Assembly: GCA_022453515.1 (NCBI GenBank)
Contig: JAJNNY010000023.1
Coordinates: forward strand, 1-64,000
DNA from: Astrocystis sublimbata
Lineage: Eukaryota; Ascomycota; Sordariomycetes; Xylariales; Xylariaceae
Direction of reading: 5' to 3'
Length of the DNA stretch: 64,000 nt
In this document: positions 34,301-45,010 of the stretch, piece after piece
Layout: every line of letters starts with the position of its first letter
Numbering within the stretch: the first letter of the stretch is position 1
The notes under the pieces: model-generated
What the model was told of the DNA's origin: nothing
Database searches by the model: none
What the model saw: only the letters and a program-made list of their open reading frames with translations
Position numbers and translations under genes: made by a program

Positions 34301-36325
34301 ACGAGATACCAAGGCTTCTTGAATGCACAAATTCCGCATTACGTAGCAGCATGTTGTTCTTAATTCCAACATTGTAGGAACGACAAATGATTCCACATGA
34401 AACTGGGGTATGCGGCTAATATAAAGAGGCTTCAATCTGTCTTGCGAAATGGACGAGTTAGTGCACTGGTGGTACGTAACTCAAAGTACGTACGTGCACA
34501 TACTCATCCTGGGGACGCCACCCCCTGGAGATCAGGTCTCAGAAGTTCTAAGAGTGTCATCCAACAGCCGCCTTGGGAGACATCGATCTGCATTCGCCTG
34601 CGTAGATGATGTTCTTCGTCCAGAATATACGATTTGTATCGAGCCAGCCTCACGGATAACAGGCTAGAGATGCGGCGTTTCCCGAAACACTTATGTTGCA
34701 CCGTAGCAGGAGCTGAGGGAAGGTCTGGAAGGGGGCGAGCGAGGGGATTCTCTCTAACTTCGTTCCTAGCTTAAGTCACATACCCGCATGCGTACTTACC
34801 TACTTAGTCTTTCTAAATATAGTACGTCTCCATTCCGTCTGCAACCTTGATGAGATATTGGATGGCTCGGAAAGCTCCTCTTGCTGTTCCATGGTCCTCT
34901 CCCCGATGCCGAATATTTCTCTCATACCCACTCCGACTCGGTCGTTCGCCGACGCCGAAGTCGCCCCCGGAACAAGGTCGCCGAATACATCTCGGCAGCT
35001 TTAAAGGATGAAAAAAACAAAAATTGGATTGTTAACACTCTGGTTTGCTGTTCTCCCGCCTGGCCATATGGACAGCTAGTGTCGTGCTAGGTAGCTGAAA
35101 GCGATATAGCTGGGTGCTCCATGCACACGAGTGCGATATCGAAGGACTCTATCCAGGTCTGCTGCTCGCCCACCTCCGTTGTCAAGTAGCAGTGCGCAAA
35201 CCTGTCCGCACGCTTCTATCGAAAGCAACGGAAGACGGGGTAGGGGTAGTTGGATCCTAGGAACAATTGACTCTTCGTGTTTTCGACGACTTCGAGGTCA
35301 TGACCTAGCCGCACAGAGATCGCAATTATGCATCACAGTTGGGGGTGCCGCCATGAATTAAAGCTCGGTCGACGAGATAGCATCTTTTGAAGGGGAAAAA
35401 CCTATAAGAAAAACTGTCGATGCGGGAGTTGATGGAATGTGCGAGTAGAGATTCCACGAATGCTATGTGTAGTCATGTAGTCACCTTATCTCTTGGACGT
35501 GGTGAAGTAATGAAATATGTTGCGTTGAATGACGAGGGGTTGGCATCTCAGGCATCTCAGGCATCTAAGATTTGACATGATACATCGTTTGCCTTTAGGT
35601 ATCCATTCGTCCAAGCTGGAAATTGTGTCGCTCTCTTCAGCCCAACGTGCCTGGACTCGCCTGATTTCTTGCATCTGATCGTGGGAATGGTGATAGACTA
35701 GGTAAGTACTTGCTAAGTAAGTAGGTATGAAGAATAGAATCGAAGCACGTCGCAAACTGCAGCGAGGGAGTGCTACTAGGTAGGGGACAGTAGTACCTAC
35801 CTCTCGCCTAGTAGGGCTGGTGCCTGGCGACGGGAGCCTGGCACGCTCGGCAGCGCCCAATCTTAGATTGGACATGAGGGCTCAGCCACGCTAAAGAGCG
35901 CGCCACGTAACGCCAGCCCCATAGCATTACGTCGCTGGTGGCATTAGCCCTTCCGATGCAGACGGTTGGCTCTGGCCCAGCGCCTTCAGGCCTTCAGGCC
36001 CTCAGGCTCGTCAGGAGCAAGCGCAGTCCGAACAGATCTGTAATGCGTTGACCAGCGTGCAAACGTAAGCACGAGCAACAACAACAACATCCTTCCTTAC
36101 TTTTTTGCAAGACACTACCTAACACTGTCCCTCCTTTCGGCTGCTACATTTCGATCGCTGTTCGAGTTATACCGCCACCACGTTTCTGCTGTAATCATCG
36201 TATTGTACTGTCGTACCGTGCACGGCCCAGACAGTCGCTTCTTGCGGCAATTCGAGCCGCATACTAAGCATCCCTCTCTCTCCCTGCACCGAACAGCCCG
36301 ACGAAGCTTTTGATGCGAGCTCAAC
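31368..36325. other. 5-kb gene-free region between noxA and myosin-1 (divergent promoters)
   Basis: Both flanking genes point outward, so their promoters share this interval. The many open frames inside are short, antisense to each other and lack starts, splice logic or domains. Small direct repeats occur: GGCATCTCA-type copies at 35541-35570, CATCCTGTA at about 33032-33050 and CTTCAGGC at about 35987-36005. A regulatory long intergenic region, a non-coding RNA or long 5' UTRs are all possible. Confidence 0.5.
35541..35570. repeat. Short tandem repeat, GGCATCTCA unit
   Basis: Three near-exact head-to-tail copies of a 10-base unit (GGCATCTCA plus linking base) within the noxA-myosin spacer. 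Confidence 0.7.
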
Positions 36326-39300
36326 ATGGTATGTCGCCGCAGCCCACCCGCTTCTCCAGCCGCTCGAGCTCGAAACATGGTATTCGTACTGACAGTGGCG
36401 CTCGGCCGCAGGGTATCAGTAGACGTCCGAAAGACAAAGCCGGCGGCGGCGGGGCCCAGGCCGGTGGCGCCCCGAAACCCAAGAAGGCCACCTACGAGAC
36501 ATCCAAGAAGAAGGAGATAGGCGTCTCGGATCTGACGTTGCTCAGCAAGGTGTCCAACGAAGCCATCAACGAGAACCTGAAGAAGCGCTTCGAGGGCCGC
36601 GAGATCTACACCTACATCGGCCATGTCTTGGTCTCCGTCAACCCCTTCCGCGACCTCGGCATCTACACCGACGAGGTCCTCGACTCTTACAAGGGCAAGA
36701 ACCGCCTCGAGATGCCCCCCCACGTCTTCGCCATCGCCGAGTCCTCCTACTACAACATGAAGGCCTACAAGGAGAACCAATGTGTTATCATCTCTGGCGA
36801 GTCCGGCGCCGGCAAGACCGAGGCCGCGAAGCGCATCATGCAGTACATCGCCAACGTCTCCGGCGGCGAGGACGGCGACATCAAGCAGATCAAGGACATG
36901 GTGCTGGCAACCAACCCCCTACTCGAGTCCTTTGGAAACGCCAAGACCTTGCGGAATAACAACTCGTCGCGTTTCGGCAAGTACCTACAGATACACTTCA
37001 ACGCCAACGGCGAGCCCGTCGGCGCCGACATTACGAACTACCTCCTCGAGAAGACGAGGGTCGTCGGCCAGATCGTCAACGAGCGCAACTTTCACATCTT
37101 CTACCAATTCACGAAGGGTGCTTCCGACAACTACAGATCCATGTTTGGTATACAGAAGCCCGAGACCTATGCATACCTGAGTCGCGCCAAGTGCTTCGAT
37201 GTCGACGGAATCGACGACCTGGCCGAGTTCCGCGACACACTGGAAGCCATGAGAATCATAGGCTTGTCACAAGCCGAGCAAGACCAGGTCTTCCGCATGC
37301 TGGCCGCTATCCTGTGGGCCGGAAACATACAATTCATGGAAGATGAAGACAGTGTCGCAGTCGTCAAAGACCAATCCGTTGTCGACTTCCTGGCGTACCT
37401 GCTTGAGGTGTCGCCAGAAGACGTGATAAAAGGAATTACAATCAGAGTCTTGATACCCCGGAATGGCGAAGTCATCGAATCGCCCGCCAATCTGGCCCAA
37501 GCCAATGCCACACGCGATGCCCTGAGCATGGCGATCTACTATAACCTGTTTGACTGGATAGTAGGACGAATCAACCAGTCCCTCCAAGCCCGACAGGCGA
37601 CCTCAAACAACATCGGCATTCTCGATATCTACGGCTTTGAAATTTTCGAAAGGAACAGCTTCGAACAGCTCTGCATTAACTACGTCAACGAGAAATTACA
37701 ACAGATCTTCATCCAGCTGACTCTCAAAGCAGAACAAGAGGAATATGCTCGTGAACAGATTCAATGGACACCTATCAAATATTTTGACAACAAAGTAGTC
37801 TGCGACTTGATTGAGCAGGTCCGACCCGTCGGCATCTTCTCTACTTTGAAGGATGCAACCAAGACGGCACATGCTGACCCTGCCGCCTGTGACCGGACCT
37901 TCATGCAATCTATTAACGGCATGTCTCACCCGCATCTTACTCCTCGACAGGGTAACTTCATCATCAAACACTATGCTGGTGAAGTCAGCTACACAGTTGA
38001 TGGAATTACCGATAAGAATAAGGACCAGCTGCTCAAGGGTGTTCAGAATCTCTTCCAACAGAGCCAGAATCAATTTGTGCACACGCTCTTCCCTCAACAG
38101 GTAGACCAGGATAATCGCAAACAGCCACCAACGGCAGGTGATCGAATCCGAACCTCGGCGAACGCCCTTGTGGAAACATTAATGAAGTGCCAGCCCTCCT
38201 ACATACGAACCATTAAACCGAACGAGAGCAAGTCGCCCACAGAATACACTGTGCCCAACGTACTTCATCAAATCAAGTATCTAGGTCTACAGGAAAACGT
38301 GAGAATTCGACGAGCCGGCTTTGCTTACCGTCAGTCATTCGAGAAATTTGTGGAGCGTTTCTTCCTCTTGTCGCCTGCTACGTCGTATGCAGGAGAGTAT
38401 ACTTGGCAGGGATCGGAAGAGGCAGCTGTCAAACAGATTCTGAAAGACACGAGCATCCCCAAGGAAGAATGGCAGTTGGGCGTCACAAAAGCTTTCATCA
38501 AATCTCCCGAAACGCTATTTGCTCTTGAGACAATGCGTGATCGGTACTGGCACAACATGGCAATTCGCATCCAACGGATGTGGAGGGGATATCTAGCCTA
38601 TCGTGCCGAATCTGCTACGCGAATACAGCGAGTCTGGCGAAAGAAGCGAGTGGGTGCCGAGTATCTGCAGCTGAGAGACCAGGGCCACAGAGTGCTACAG
38701 AACCAGAAGGAGCGGAGACGCTTTAGTTTGTTAGGTTCGAGGCGATTCCTGGGTGACTACCTGGGTTTGAATGCTTCGACTGGGCCAGGGTCTCAGATTC
38801 GCAATGCTGTTGGGATGTCGCAAAACGAGAAAGCCCTATTCTCATGCCGCGGAGAGGTCCTAGAAGCTAAATTTGGCCGTTCCAGCAAAGCTAGCCCGCG
38901 AGTTTTTGTTGTTTCGAACAGCAAATTCTATATCATCGCACACACTCTTCTTAACGGCCAACCGCAGATATCGATTGAACGTGCAGTGCCCTTGGGGGCC
39001 ATCAAGTTCATTGGTACTTCCAGTTGTAGGGATGATTGGTTTTCGTTGGGCATCGGGTCTCCTCAGGAGCCGGACCCTCTGCTGAACTGCGTTCTGAAGA
39101 CCGAGATGTTCACGCAGATGCAGCGAGTGATGCCCGGTGGTTTCAGCTTGAAGATCGGCGAGATAATAGAGTACGCCAAGAAGCCAGGAAAGATGCAATC
39201 AGTCAAAGTTTTGAAGGATTCACAACAGGCCGTCGACTTCTACAAAAGCGGTGCCATCCACACTCAGCCTGGGGAATCGCCCTCTTCGGTCTCTCGACCT

Positions 39301-40115
39301 ATGCCTAGAGCCAATCCGGTTCCGCCTCGTCCGGTCACTCGAGGCAAGCTCATCAAGCCCGGCGGCCCTGGTGGCCGGCCGTCGCGGCTGACAGGGTCCC
39401 GGCCCACTGCGTCCAGACCCGTACCAGCTGCTGTACCGACTCCCCGGCCCGTCCCTACCCCAGCGGCGTCTCAAACATCTCGGCCTGTCCCAACACCTCG
39501 GCCAGTCCCTACTCCCGCTGCTGCGCAAGGCATTCCTAACCATACTCGTAACAAGAGCTCAACATCGTCTGCTCGAGCTCCACCACCACCACCACCTCCT
39601 CCTCCTGCGCCACCTGCTAAGCCCAAGGTCACGGCCAAAGTTCTGTATGACTTTGCAAGTCAAAGAGAAAACGAATTATCCATCAAAGCGGGCGACATCA
39701 TCGAGGTAGTCCAGAAGGAGAATAATGGTAAGTTTGTGAACCGGTCTCTTGTGCATGATGATACTAATCCCTCCTAGGATGGTGGCTCGCCAAGAAAGGT
39801 TCACAACAAGCCTGGGTACCGGCCGCCTACGTAGAGGAGCAAGCGCCGGCACCCACAATCGTACCCCGGGCTCCTCCGCCGCCGCCTGCTACGAACGGTG
39901 CGGGTCGACCGAAGCCAACTCCACCGGCCAAGAGGCCCACGGCCGCCAAGAAGCCAGGGACCCTGCAGGCGCGCGACTCGGGGATGAGCATGAACGGGAA
40001 CGGATCGGACGGCAGCAGGAGCAACACGCCGACCATGGCTGGTTCGCTGGCCAGCGCGCTCATCGCGAGACAGAACGCGATGCAGAAGAAAGATGACGAA
40101 GATGATGACTGGTAG
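36326..40115 (+). CDS. myo1: Class I myosin (myosin-1) with SH3 and acidic tail
   Basis: Three exons: 36326-36328 (only the ATG), 36412-39727 and 39778-40115. The product has 1,218 residues. The first intron starts GTATGT directly after the ATG and has TACTGAC and CGCAG. It yields the conserved N-terminus [10 protein letters not shown]. Myosin-1 works at cortical actin patches in endocytosis and polarised growth. The motor has P-loop GESGAGKT at 130-137. Two IQ motifs start near residue 714. The basic TH1 membrane-binding domain follows, then a Pro-rich linker and an SH3 (about 1073-1125) spanning intron 2. A short WH2/acidic end (DDEDDDW) activates Arp2/3. The TEDS-rule position, 16 residues before the DALSM helix, is Glu354 rather than the Ser/Thr phosphorylated by PAK kinases in yeast. 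Confidence 0.97.
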
Positions 40116-40756
40116 ATTTCACACACAAGATGCACATGCACACGCAGGCTTAGAACGAAAAAGCTCGGGCGGTTCGATATAATTTCCTTCCGGGGGCTTT
40201 TTATCTTTTTGTTCCCTCCCGTTTTGGACGGGGGCCTGGCTGCAATTGGGAAGGATAAGGATGTATGCAGGCAGGGAGAACTGTCAATTTGAAGAAGTGT
40301 AAAGAGAAGAAGATGAAGATGAAGAAATGACTTATCGCGAAATCGTTCTCGCAGCCGTTTCATTATGGAGGTAAGCTAAGGTTGACACTAGCGGTTTGTG
40401 AAAGTGTGCTGTAGTGCGAAGGTTGGTGAAAGAAGGCGATATCTGGTGACGGGGAATGCAATTTGGCTATGATATGCGTGCCATGCAGGTTTCGCGCAGT
40501 CACTTCGGTGGACTGCTGTAAGTGTAGAAGAGGCGCTAGATCAATAGCCACAAAAGCCAGAAGAATGAAGGTAGAAGATATTTCGAATGTCGATGAGAGC
40601 GATACTTTCTGTTCAGTCATGAACCCCGGTTGCGATGGTAATCGTCAAGGTTTTTACACTTTCTGTCCTGAACATCAACGAAGATCAAAGAATGTCTACT
40701 TTGATAAATATACACCAAATGCTATGCTGTGCTATGCTTTACTGTGCTTTGCTGGA
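40116..40756. other. Convergent 3' region between myosin-1 and PFA4
   Basis: No gene. Both flanking genes end here, so it should contain their 3' UTRs and terminators. Confidence 0.6.
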
Positions 40757-42481
40757 CTAAGTATCCTCCCCATCCTTGGTGCGGACTTTCCTGCGCCGTA
40801 TGAGTTCTGCCAGCGGCACCTCCTCCTCATCCGAATCTATTGCATGTGAGAACTGCTGCGCTTCTGTTACCTCGTCATCGTAGACGAATCCATCGTCGAA
40901 CTCGGCATCCTCATCGACGCCGTAGTCGCCCAGATGCTCGCCGTCCGCGTTGACCCAGCTCGACTTGCCCTCTGTGTGCACGATGTTCTGTCTCGGACGG
41001 TAGGACGCCATGGTGGGATATCCGGAGCCGGCAGACCGCGCCTCGCTGTCGTTGACAAAGTAATAGGAGCCTTCACCCTCTCCTTCGCCTTCGCCTTCGC
41101 CTTCGCCTTCACTTGCGTACCTATACGACTCATCCTTCTCCTCAAGCTCATGCATTATCTGCGCTCGCGAGCCGCGCCACCGCTGGAGATCGAGCTCCTG
41201 TCTCCTGCGGAAGGCCGCCTTCTCGTCCTCGGGCGTCAGGTGCGCGTGCGGAAGCGCCGGGTTCCACAGCCCCTGCGCCTGCTCGCGGCGATAGCGAGCC
41301 TCTTCCTTGCGGCGCTGGCGCCACATGCGCGCGTTGCGCACCTTGTCCGGGTCGAGGGGCGGCCACATGCCCTCCCTGTCGTTCATGCCGTTCTCCTCGT
41401 AGGTCCAGCCCACGCCGAGCCCACGCCCGGCACTCCCGGAGGCGAGCTTCTCGACGAGGGTCTCGAGCGTCGTGGTGGGGGGGATCCGGGCGACCCGGGG
41501 CGCGCCAGCGAAGGGGAGCAGCCAGTATAGCGGGTTCGACGTCCCCATGGCCTGCGCCATGTTGGCGTAGATGCCGACGTCGTAGGGGAACTCGAGGGGG
41601 TCGACGGCGCTGCGCTGCGGGGCGGCAGTATCGTCGTCGTCGTCGTTGACGTCCCACCAGTCCTCCTCGGCGTACCCGCCACGCTGCAGCACGGCCTCGT
41701 GCCGCTCGATCTCCCAGCCCTCGATCATGGTGGTGTTGAACAGCCAGCCCTTGACGGTGGTGATGAGCAAGATGGAGAGTGCCAAGGCGGTGAGACAGGC
41801 GGTGCCGGTCAGGGCGGTCAGGGCGACCAGCTGCGAGAGGGTCGGGCCCAGGTAGGCGGGGAGGTTGCGGGCGGACCAGAGAGCTTGGAAGCGCTGGAAG
41901 CAGAAGTAGAGCATGGTCCAGAGCGAGAGGTTCGTGTAGACGATGAAGCGCAGGAAGTGCGGGAAGGTGGACAGGCCGACGCAGTTCCCGGTCCACGGAC
42001 AGTGGTGGTCCATCCGCGGGATGCAGCGCCCGCAGGTCTTGCAGTGGTGCGCGCGCGGCGGCTTCGGCGCTGCGCACTTGCGACACCAGCGGCGACGTGC
42101 CATCTTTCTTATTCTTCCGCCTTCAGTCTTGGTCCCGCCTGCAGGAAGACCTTCTTGGGTCACGTCTTCATCCTCGTCGTCGGAGCTGAGCGCGGCGCCG
42201 GCGTCGTCTCCCTGGGTCTGCTTCGACTTCTTCGCCTGCGAACGGGGAAACTCGTATCGGCCGGGGTCGACGGTGCAGGCGCGCCAGTAGGTCCACCACA
42301 GACATGCGAGGAGGGTGTTGACGAGGCGGGTTTGCGTCGGCGTCAACGGGCCGGGCTCAAGTTCGGGCGAGCGTGCGAAGAGCCACTGCGAGCCGTAGCC
42401 GAGCACCGCGATCAGCAGCGTAGCGAACGGCACGGCGAGGCGCTGGAGCCCCGGCGCGCCTGAGCCAACGAGGAACGCCAT
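40757..42481 (-). CDS. pfa4: Palmitoyltransferase PFA4 (DHHC family)
   Basis: Single exon, 574 residues. Pfa4 is an ER DHHC S-acyltransferase. In yeast it palmitoylates the chitin synthase Chs3 so that it can leave the ER. The first membrane segment (RLAVPFATLLIAVLGYG) and a second (VNTLLACLWWTYW) precede a Cys-rich domain at about residues 133-167 with the catalytic DHHC at 158-161 (HHCKTCGRC..MDHHCPWTGNCVG). Two more TMs follow, then the PFA4-typical cytosolic region with W-rich segments and NPLYWLLPF. A Glu-Gly dipeptide repeat (about 41071-41118) interrupts a long acidic tail. The product is longer than the ~380-450 residues of most fungal Pfa4, mainly through the acidic tail and a charged insertion before the Cys-rich domain. 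Strong GC third-position bias gives many long shadow frames. Confidence 0.92.
   Translation of the reverse strand: MAFLVGSGAPGLQRLAVPFATLLIAVLGYGSQWLFARSPELEPGPLTPTQTRLVNTLLACLWWTYWRACTVDPGRYEFPRSQAKKSKQTQGDDAGAALSSDDEDEDVTQEGLPAGGTKTEGGRIRKMARRRWCRKCAAPKPPRAHHCKTCGRCIPRMDHHCPWTGNCVGLSTFPHFLRFIVYTNLSLWTMLYFCFQRFQALWSARNLPAYLGPTLSQLVALTALTGTACLTALALSILLITTVKGWLFNTTMIEGWEIERHEAVLQRGGYAEEDWWDVNDDDDDTAAPQRSAVDPLEFPYDVGIYANMAQAMGTSNPLYWLLPFAGAPRVARIPPTTTLETLVEKLASGSAGRGLGVGWTYEENGMNDREGMWPPLDPDKVRNARMWRQRRKEEARYRREQAQGLWNPALPHAHLTPEDEKAAFRRRQELDLQRWRGSRAQIMHELEEKDESYRYASEGEGEGEGEGEGEGSYYFVNDSEARSAGSGYPTMASYRPRQNIVHTEGKSSWVNADGEHLGDYGVDEDAEFDDGFVYDDEVTEAQQFSHAIDSDEEEVPLAELIRRRKVRTKDGEDT
41071..41118 (-). 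repeat. Glu-Gly coding microsatellite in PFA4
   Basis: About seven GAAGGC/GAGGGT dipeptide-coding units in a row. Such in-frame 6-mer repeats commonly vary in copy number between strains. Confidence 0.85.
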
Positions 42482-43552
42482 CGTCGATATTTCAGGCCAT
42501 GGGGGTGAGAGTCGACGGGAGCAGACGAGTCGGTTGCTGAGCTTGCTGCATTGTGATTGATTGATTACTGACTATGACGATCGGCCTGGAACATATTCCT
42601 AGACGTGCCCCCTATGGCACCTACCCGGACCTTAGAGACATTTGCGACTCGCGTACCCCTGAGACCATCTATCCTTATTGCTGGGCCTGTAGTCGGGGAA
42701 AAGAAGAAAGATAGTCATACCTAGCATTCGGACTACCTGGTACTTACGCATTCTCCGTGGATATCAATGTAATGATGTCGCTGTTACATGTAACAATTCC
42801 ACCACTTTGCTCATGAGATAATATCACATCGCCAACATTGCAGAAAGGAGAGTTGAGCGGGACGTGTCGCGTTCTGCGTCCCTTCTCGTTGCGTCTGGTG
42901 AGGAGGACATTGCTATTAGTCGTGTTGTGAAAGTCAGGGGATGATCTGCTCAGTAAACCATAGACCTGACCAACGACCGATTTAATGGAGATAAATTTAA
43001 GAAGGGCACCCACCACATGTGGCAGTGTGTAGTGCATCATCGTCTGATTTCCCACTCTCATGACGAACGCTCCTCGAAAGGTGATCCTAAAAGCACATGT
43101 AACTAGACCCTGTTGTCGGGAAAACACAGATGTCACGATAGCGCGGATGGCAAAGATGACATTCTTTGTTGATGCTTGATCACGTCAACGGCAAAGCGAC
43201 ATCGATCAATCGCTTCTTGCTCATCAACGAGCAAGAGCAATGACTTACTACTGAGTAAGAACCTTAAGAGTGTACAGATTCTGTTCTTCAAGTTAGCGAG
43301 CTTTCGGTGTTCCGCGGGCGGGCTCGCTTACCTGCATAGACAATAGCCACACGCCGACGTGTCTATCACCCTGGCGACACGTCGGCTAACGCCAATGCTC
43401 GCGACTCCAACGTGTTCCGCTCCATGTTTGGCGCTTCGTGGCGCATACCAGTGGAAGACGAGACGACATGTTTCGAGGCATTTGATGAAGCAAAGTCGCC
43501 ACCACCAGCACCTCATCGCCGAACAATCGTATAGACAGACCCCTAACTAACC
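42482..43552. other. Intergenic between PFA4 and Y14
   Basis: No supported gene. A 130-residue antisense open frame (42744-43136) has no recognisable domain and looks accidental. Confidence 0.5.
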
Positions 43553-44169
43553 CTAGCCATCGTTATCGTCCTGCGCCGGCTCCCGATCAGGCTCTCGCTC
43601 CTGGTCCCGATCCTGGTCCCGATCCCGTCCCCTGCCACCCTCGGGGCTGCGACTGCGACTCCGGCCGCGGCCGCCGCGATGTGACTGGCGATTGCCCCTA
43701 GCTCCCTTGCCCGGCGGGGGCCGGACGAAGGCGAAGTCGACATAGATGGTCTGGTCGAGCAGTTTCGTCTCGTGCGCGCCATCGATGGCAGCCCGTGCTT
43801 CTTGGAGGGTCGGGTACTCGATGAGCGCGTATCCCTACGCAGCGAGGCGATCAGCTTCCCGTCCATAATCTCATATCCCAAGCATGGGCTGGGGGTTCGG
43901 GAGGAGGGGCACGGCTTGCTTACCTTGACGTAACCGCTGCGTCGGTCGAGGTTCAGGTGCAGGTTCTTGATCTCGCCAAAGTCGGCGAACTTGTCGTGCA
44001 AGGCCTCCTCGTCGGCCTCCTCGTGCACGTTGGTGACCATGACGATCCAGCCCTCGATGGAGCGCACGGCGGTGGCTTTTGCATGCGTCTGCATGTCGCC
44101 GATCTTGGCCTGGGCCGTGCTGGCCTGGGGCGAGCCGGGCTCGTCAACGTCCATCTCGATGTCGGCCAT
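43553..44169 (-). CDS. Y14: Exon junction complex RNA-binding protein Y14 (RBM8A)
   Basis: Two exons: 44169-43924 and 43834-43553. The intron (GTAAGC...CGTAG, 89 nt, phase 0) gives 175 residues. Y14 binds Mago and sits with eIF4A3 on spliced mRNA upstream of exon junctions. A single RRM covers about residues 38-118: RNP2-like [12 protein letters not shown], then [19 protein letters not shown], joined by splicing to [17 protein letters not shown] (RNP1) and [12 protein letters not shown]. The C-terminus is a short Arg/Ser/Gly and RD-rich tail ([20 protein letters not shown]) that fits SR-kinase-regulated Y14 tails. The start is the ATG giving [12 protein letters not shown], a typical acidic beginning. 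The longer upstream frame begins at a TTG and is not used. Confidence 0.93.
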
Positions 44170-45010
44170 TTCGAAGGGGCGGGATTCTGGGATGATTGAT
44201 GCTCGGGTATGATTATGCTGAGGCTCGAATTGCCATGTCACGTCGTTTGGTTGCAAGGCGTAAGTGCAGGTGAGTGAGTACTTGGTACGTGTAGCTACCT
44301 CAGCAAGCTGATGGATACATGTATGAATGGGACTCGAGCTCCATGTAGGTACCATCCTAGTGGGGTTTACCACTGGAGACAATAGACAGCGACAAAAGAA
44401 GCGACCACGGCGTAGAGTGGGGTTAGCCAAATCTCACAACTGACGCCATCTAGGGACCTAGGTATGTAGGTAATTCATATTGGTCTTTACCCAAGACTCA
44501 GCACAAGCTGTTCCGACGGCAAAGTGCATCATTCACCATAGGCACTTTACTCTACGTAGGCATGGCCATTGCTCAAGGTCACATCACGGGCACAAGCGAA
44601 GTTCAGATCACGCAAATAAGCAGCGCAACAATCATGTGGGAGTTGGAATGCTGTCGTTATTCGTAAAGGCCGACTATCAATGCTGAATCAATGCTGAGGC
44701 CACGACGCCTAAAAATGCTCAGATTTCCACAACTCCAGTGTGCCCATTCAGGGGTATGCCCTCCAAACCCTCCAACCCTCTGGGGACCTAACAATGCTCA
44801 GAGTGCGACGCCATGACACCTAACAGATGCTCAGTCAAACCCTTTCAATAGGGGACTGCTTCATTCCTTGCGCAAAACACACAAAACACAGAACAAAAAC
44901 CAAGCACCAAACACAAAACCAAATGGCCGTCAACTTTTCACAACCCAATCGTAACAATGTTGAAACAAGACTCGTCGTCGAGTCGTAGTCATCTCATTCA
45001 GAGACGACAA
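44170..45010. other. Intergenic between Y14 and Ppc89-like gene
   Basis: No gene. Contains ACCTAGGT at 44456-44463 and several copies of the string ATGCTGA/AATGCTCAG (44680-44840). The 3' UTR of the Ppc89-like gene is expected at the right. Confidence 0.5.

Noticed and set aside
36115..36780. 221-residue minus-strand frame over the myosin 5' end
   Set aside because: Antisense to a confidently identified exon, with low-complexity Val/Gly/Leu content.
41113..42463. Long open frames opposite and overlapping PFA4
   Set aside because: They are shadows caused by strong GC bias at third positions of PFA4. Their predicted proteins are Arg/Ala/Pro-rich with no domains.
42744..43136. 130-residue minus-strand ORF between PFA4 and Y14
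   Set aside because: No domain, signal or coding bias. Probably a chance frame in the shared 5'/3' flanks.
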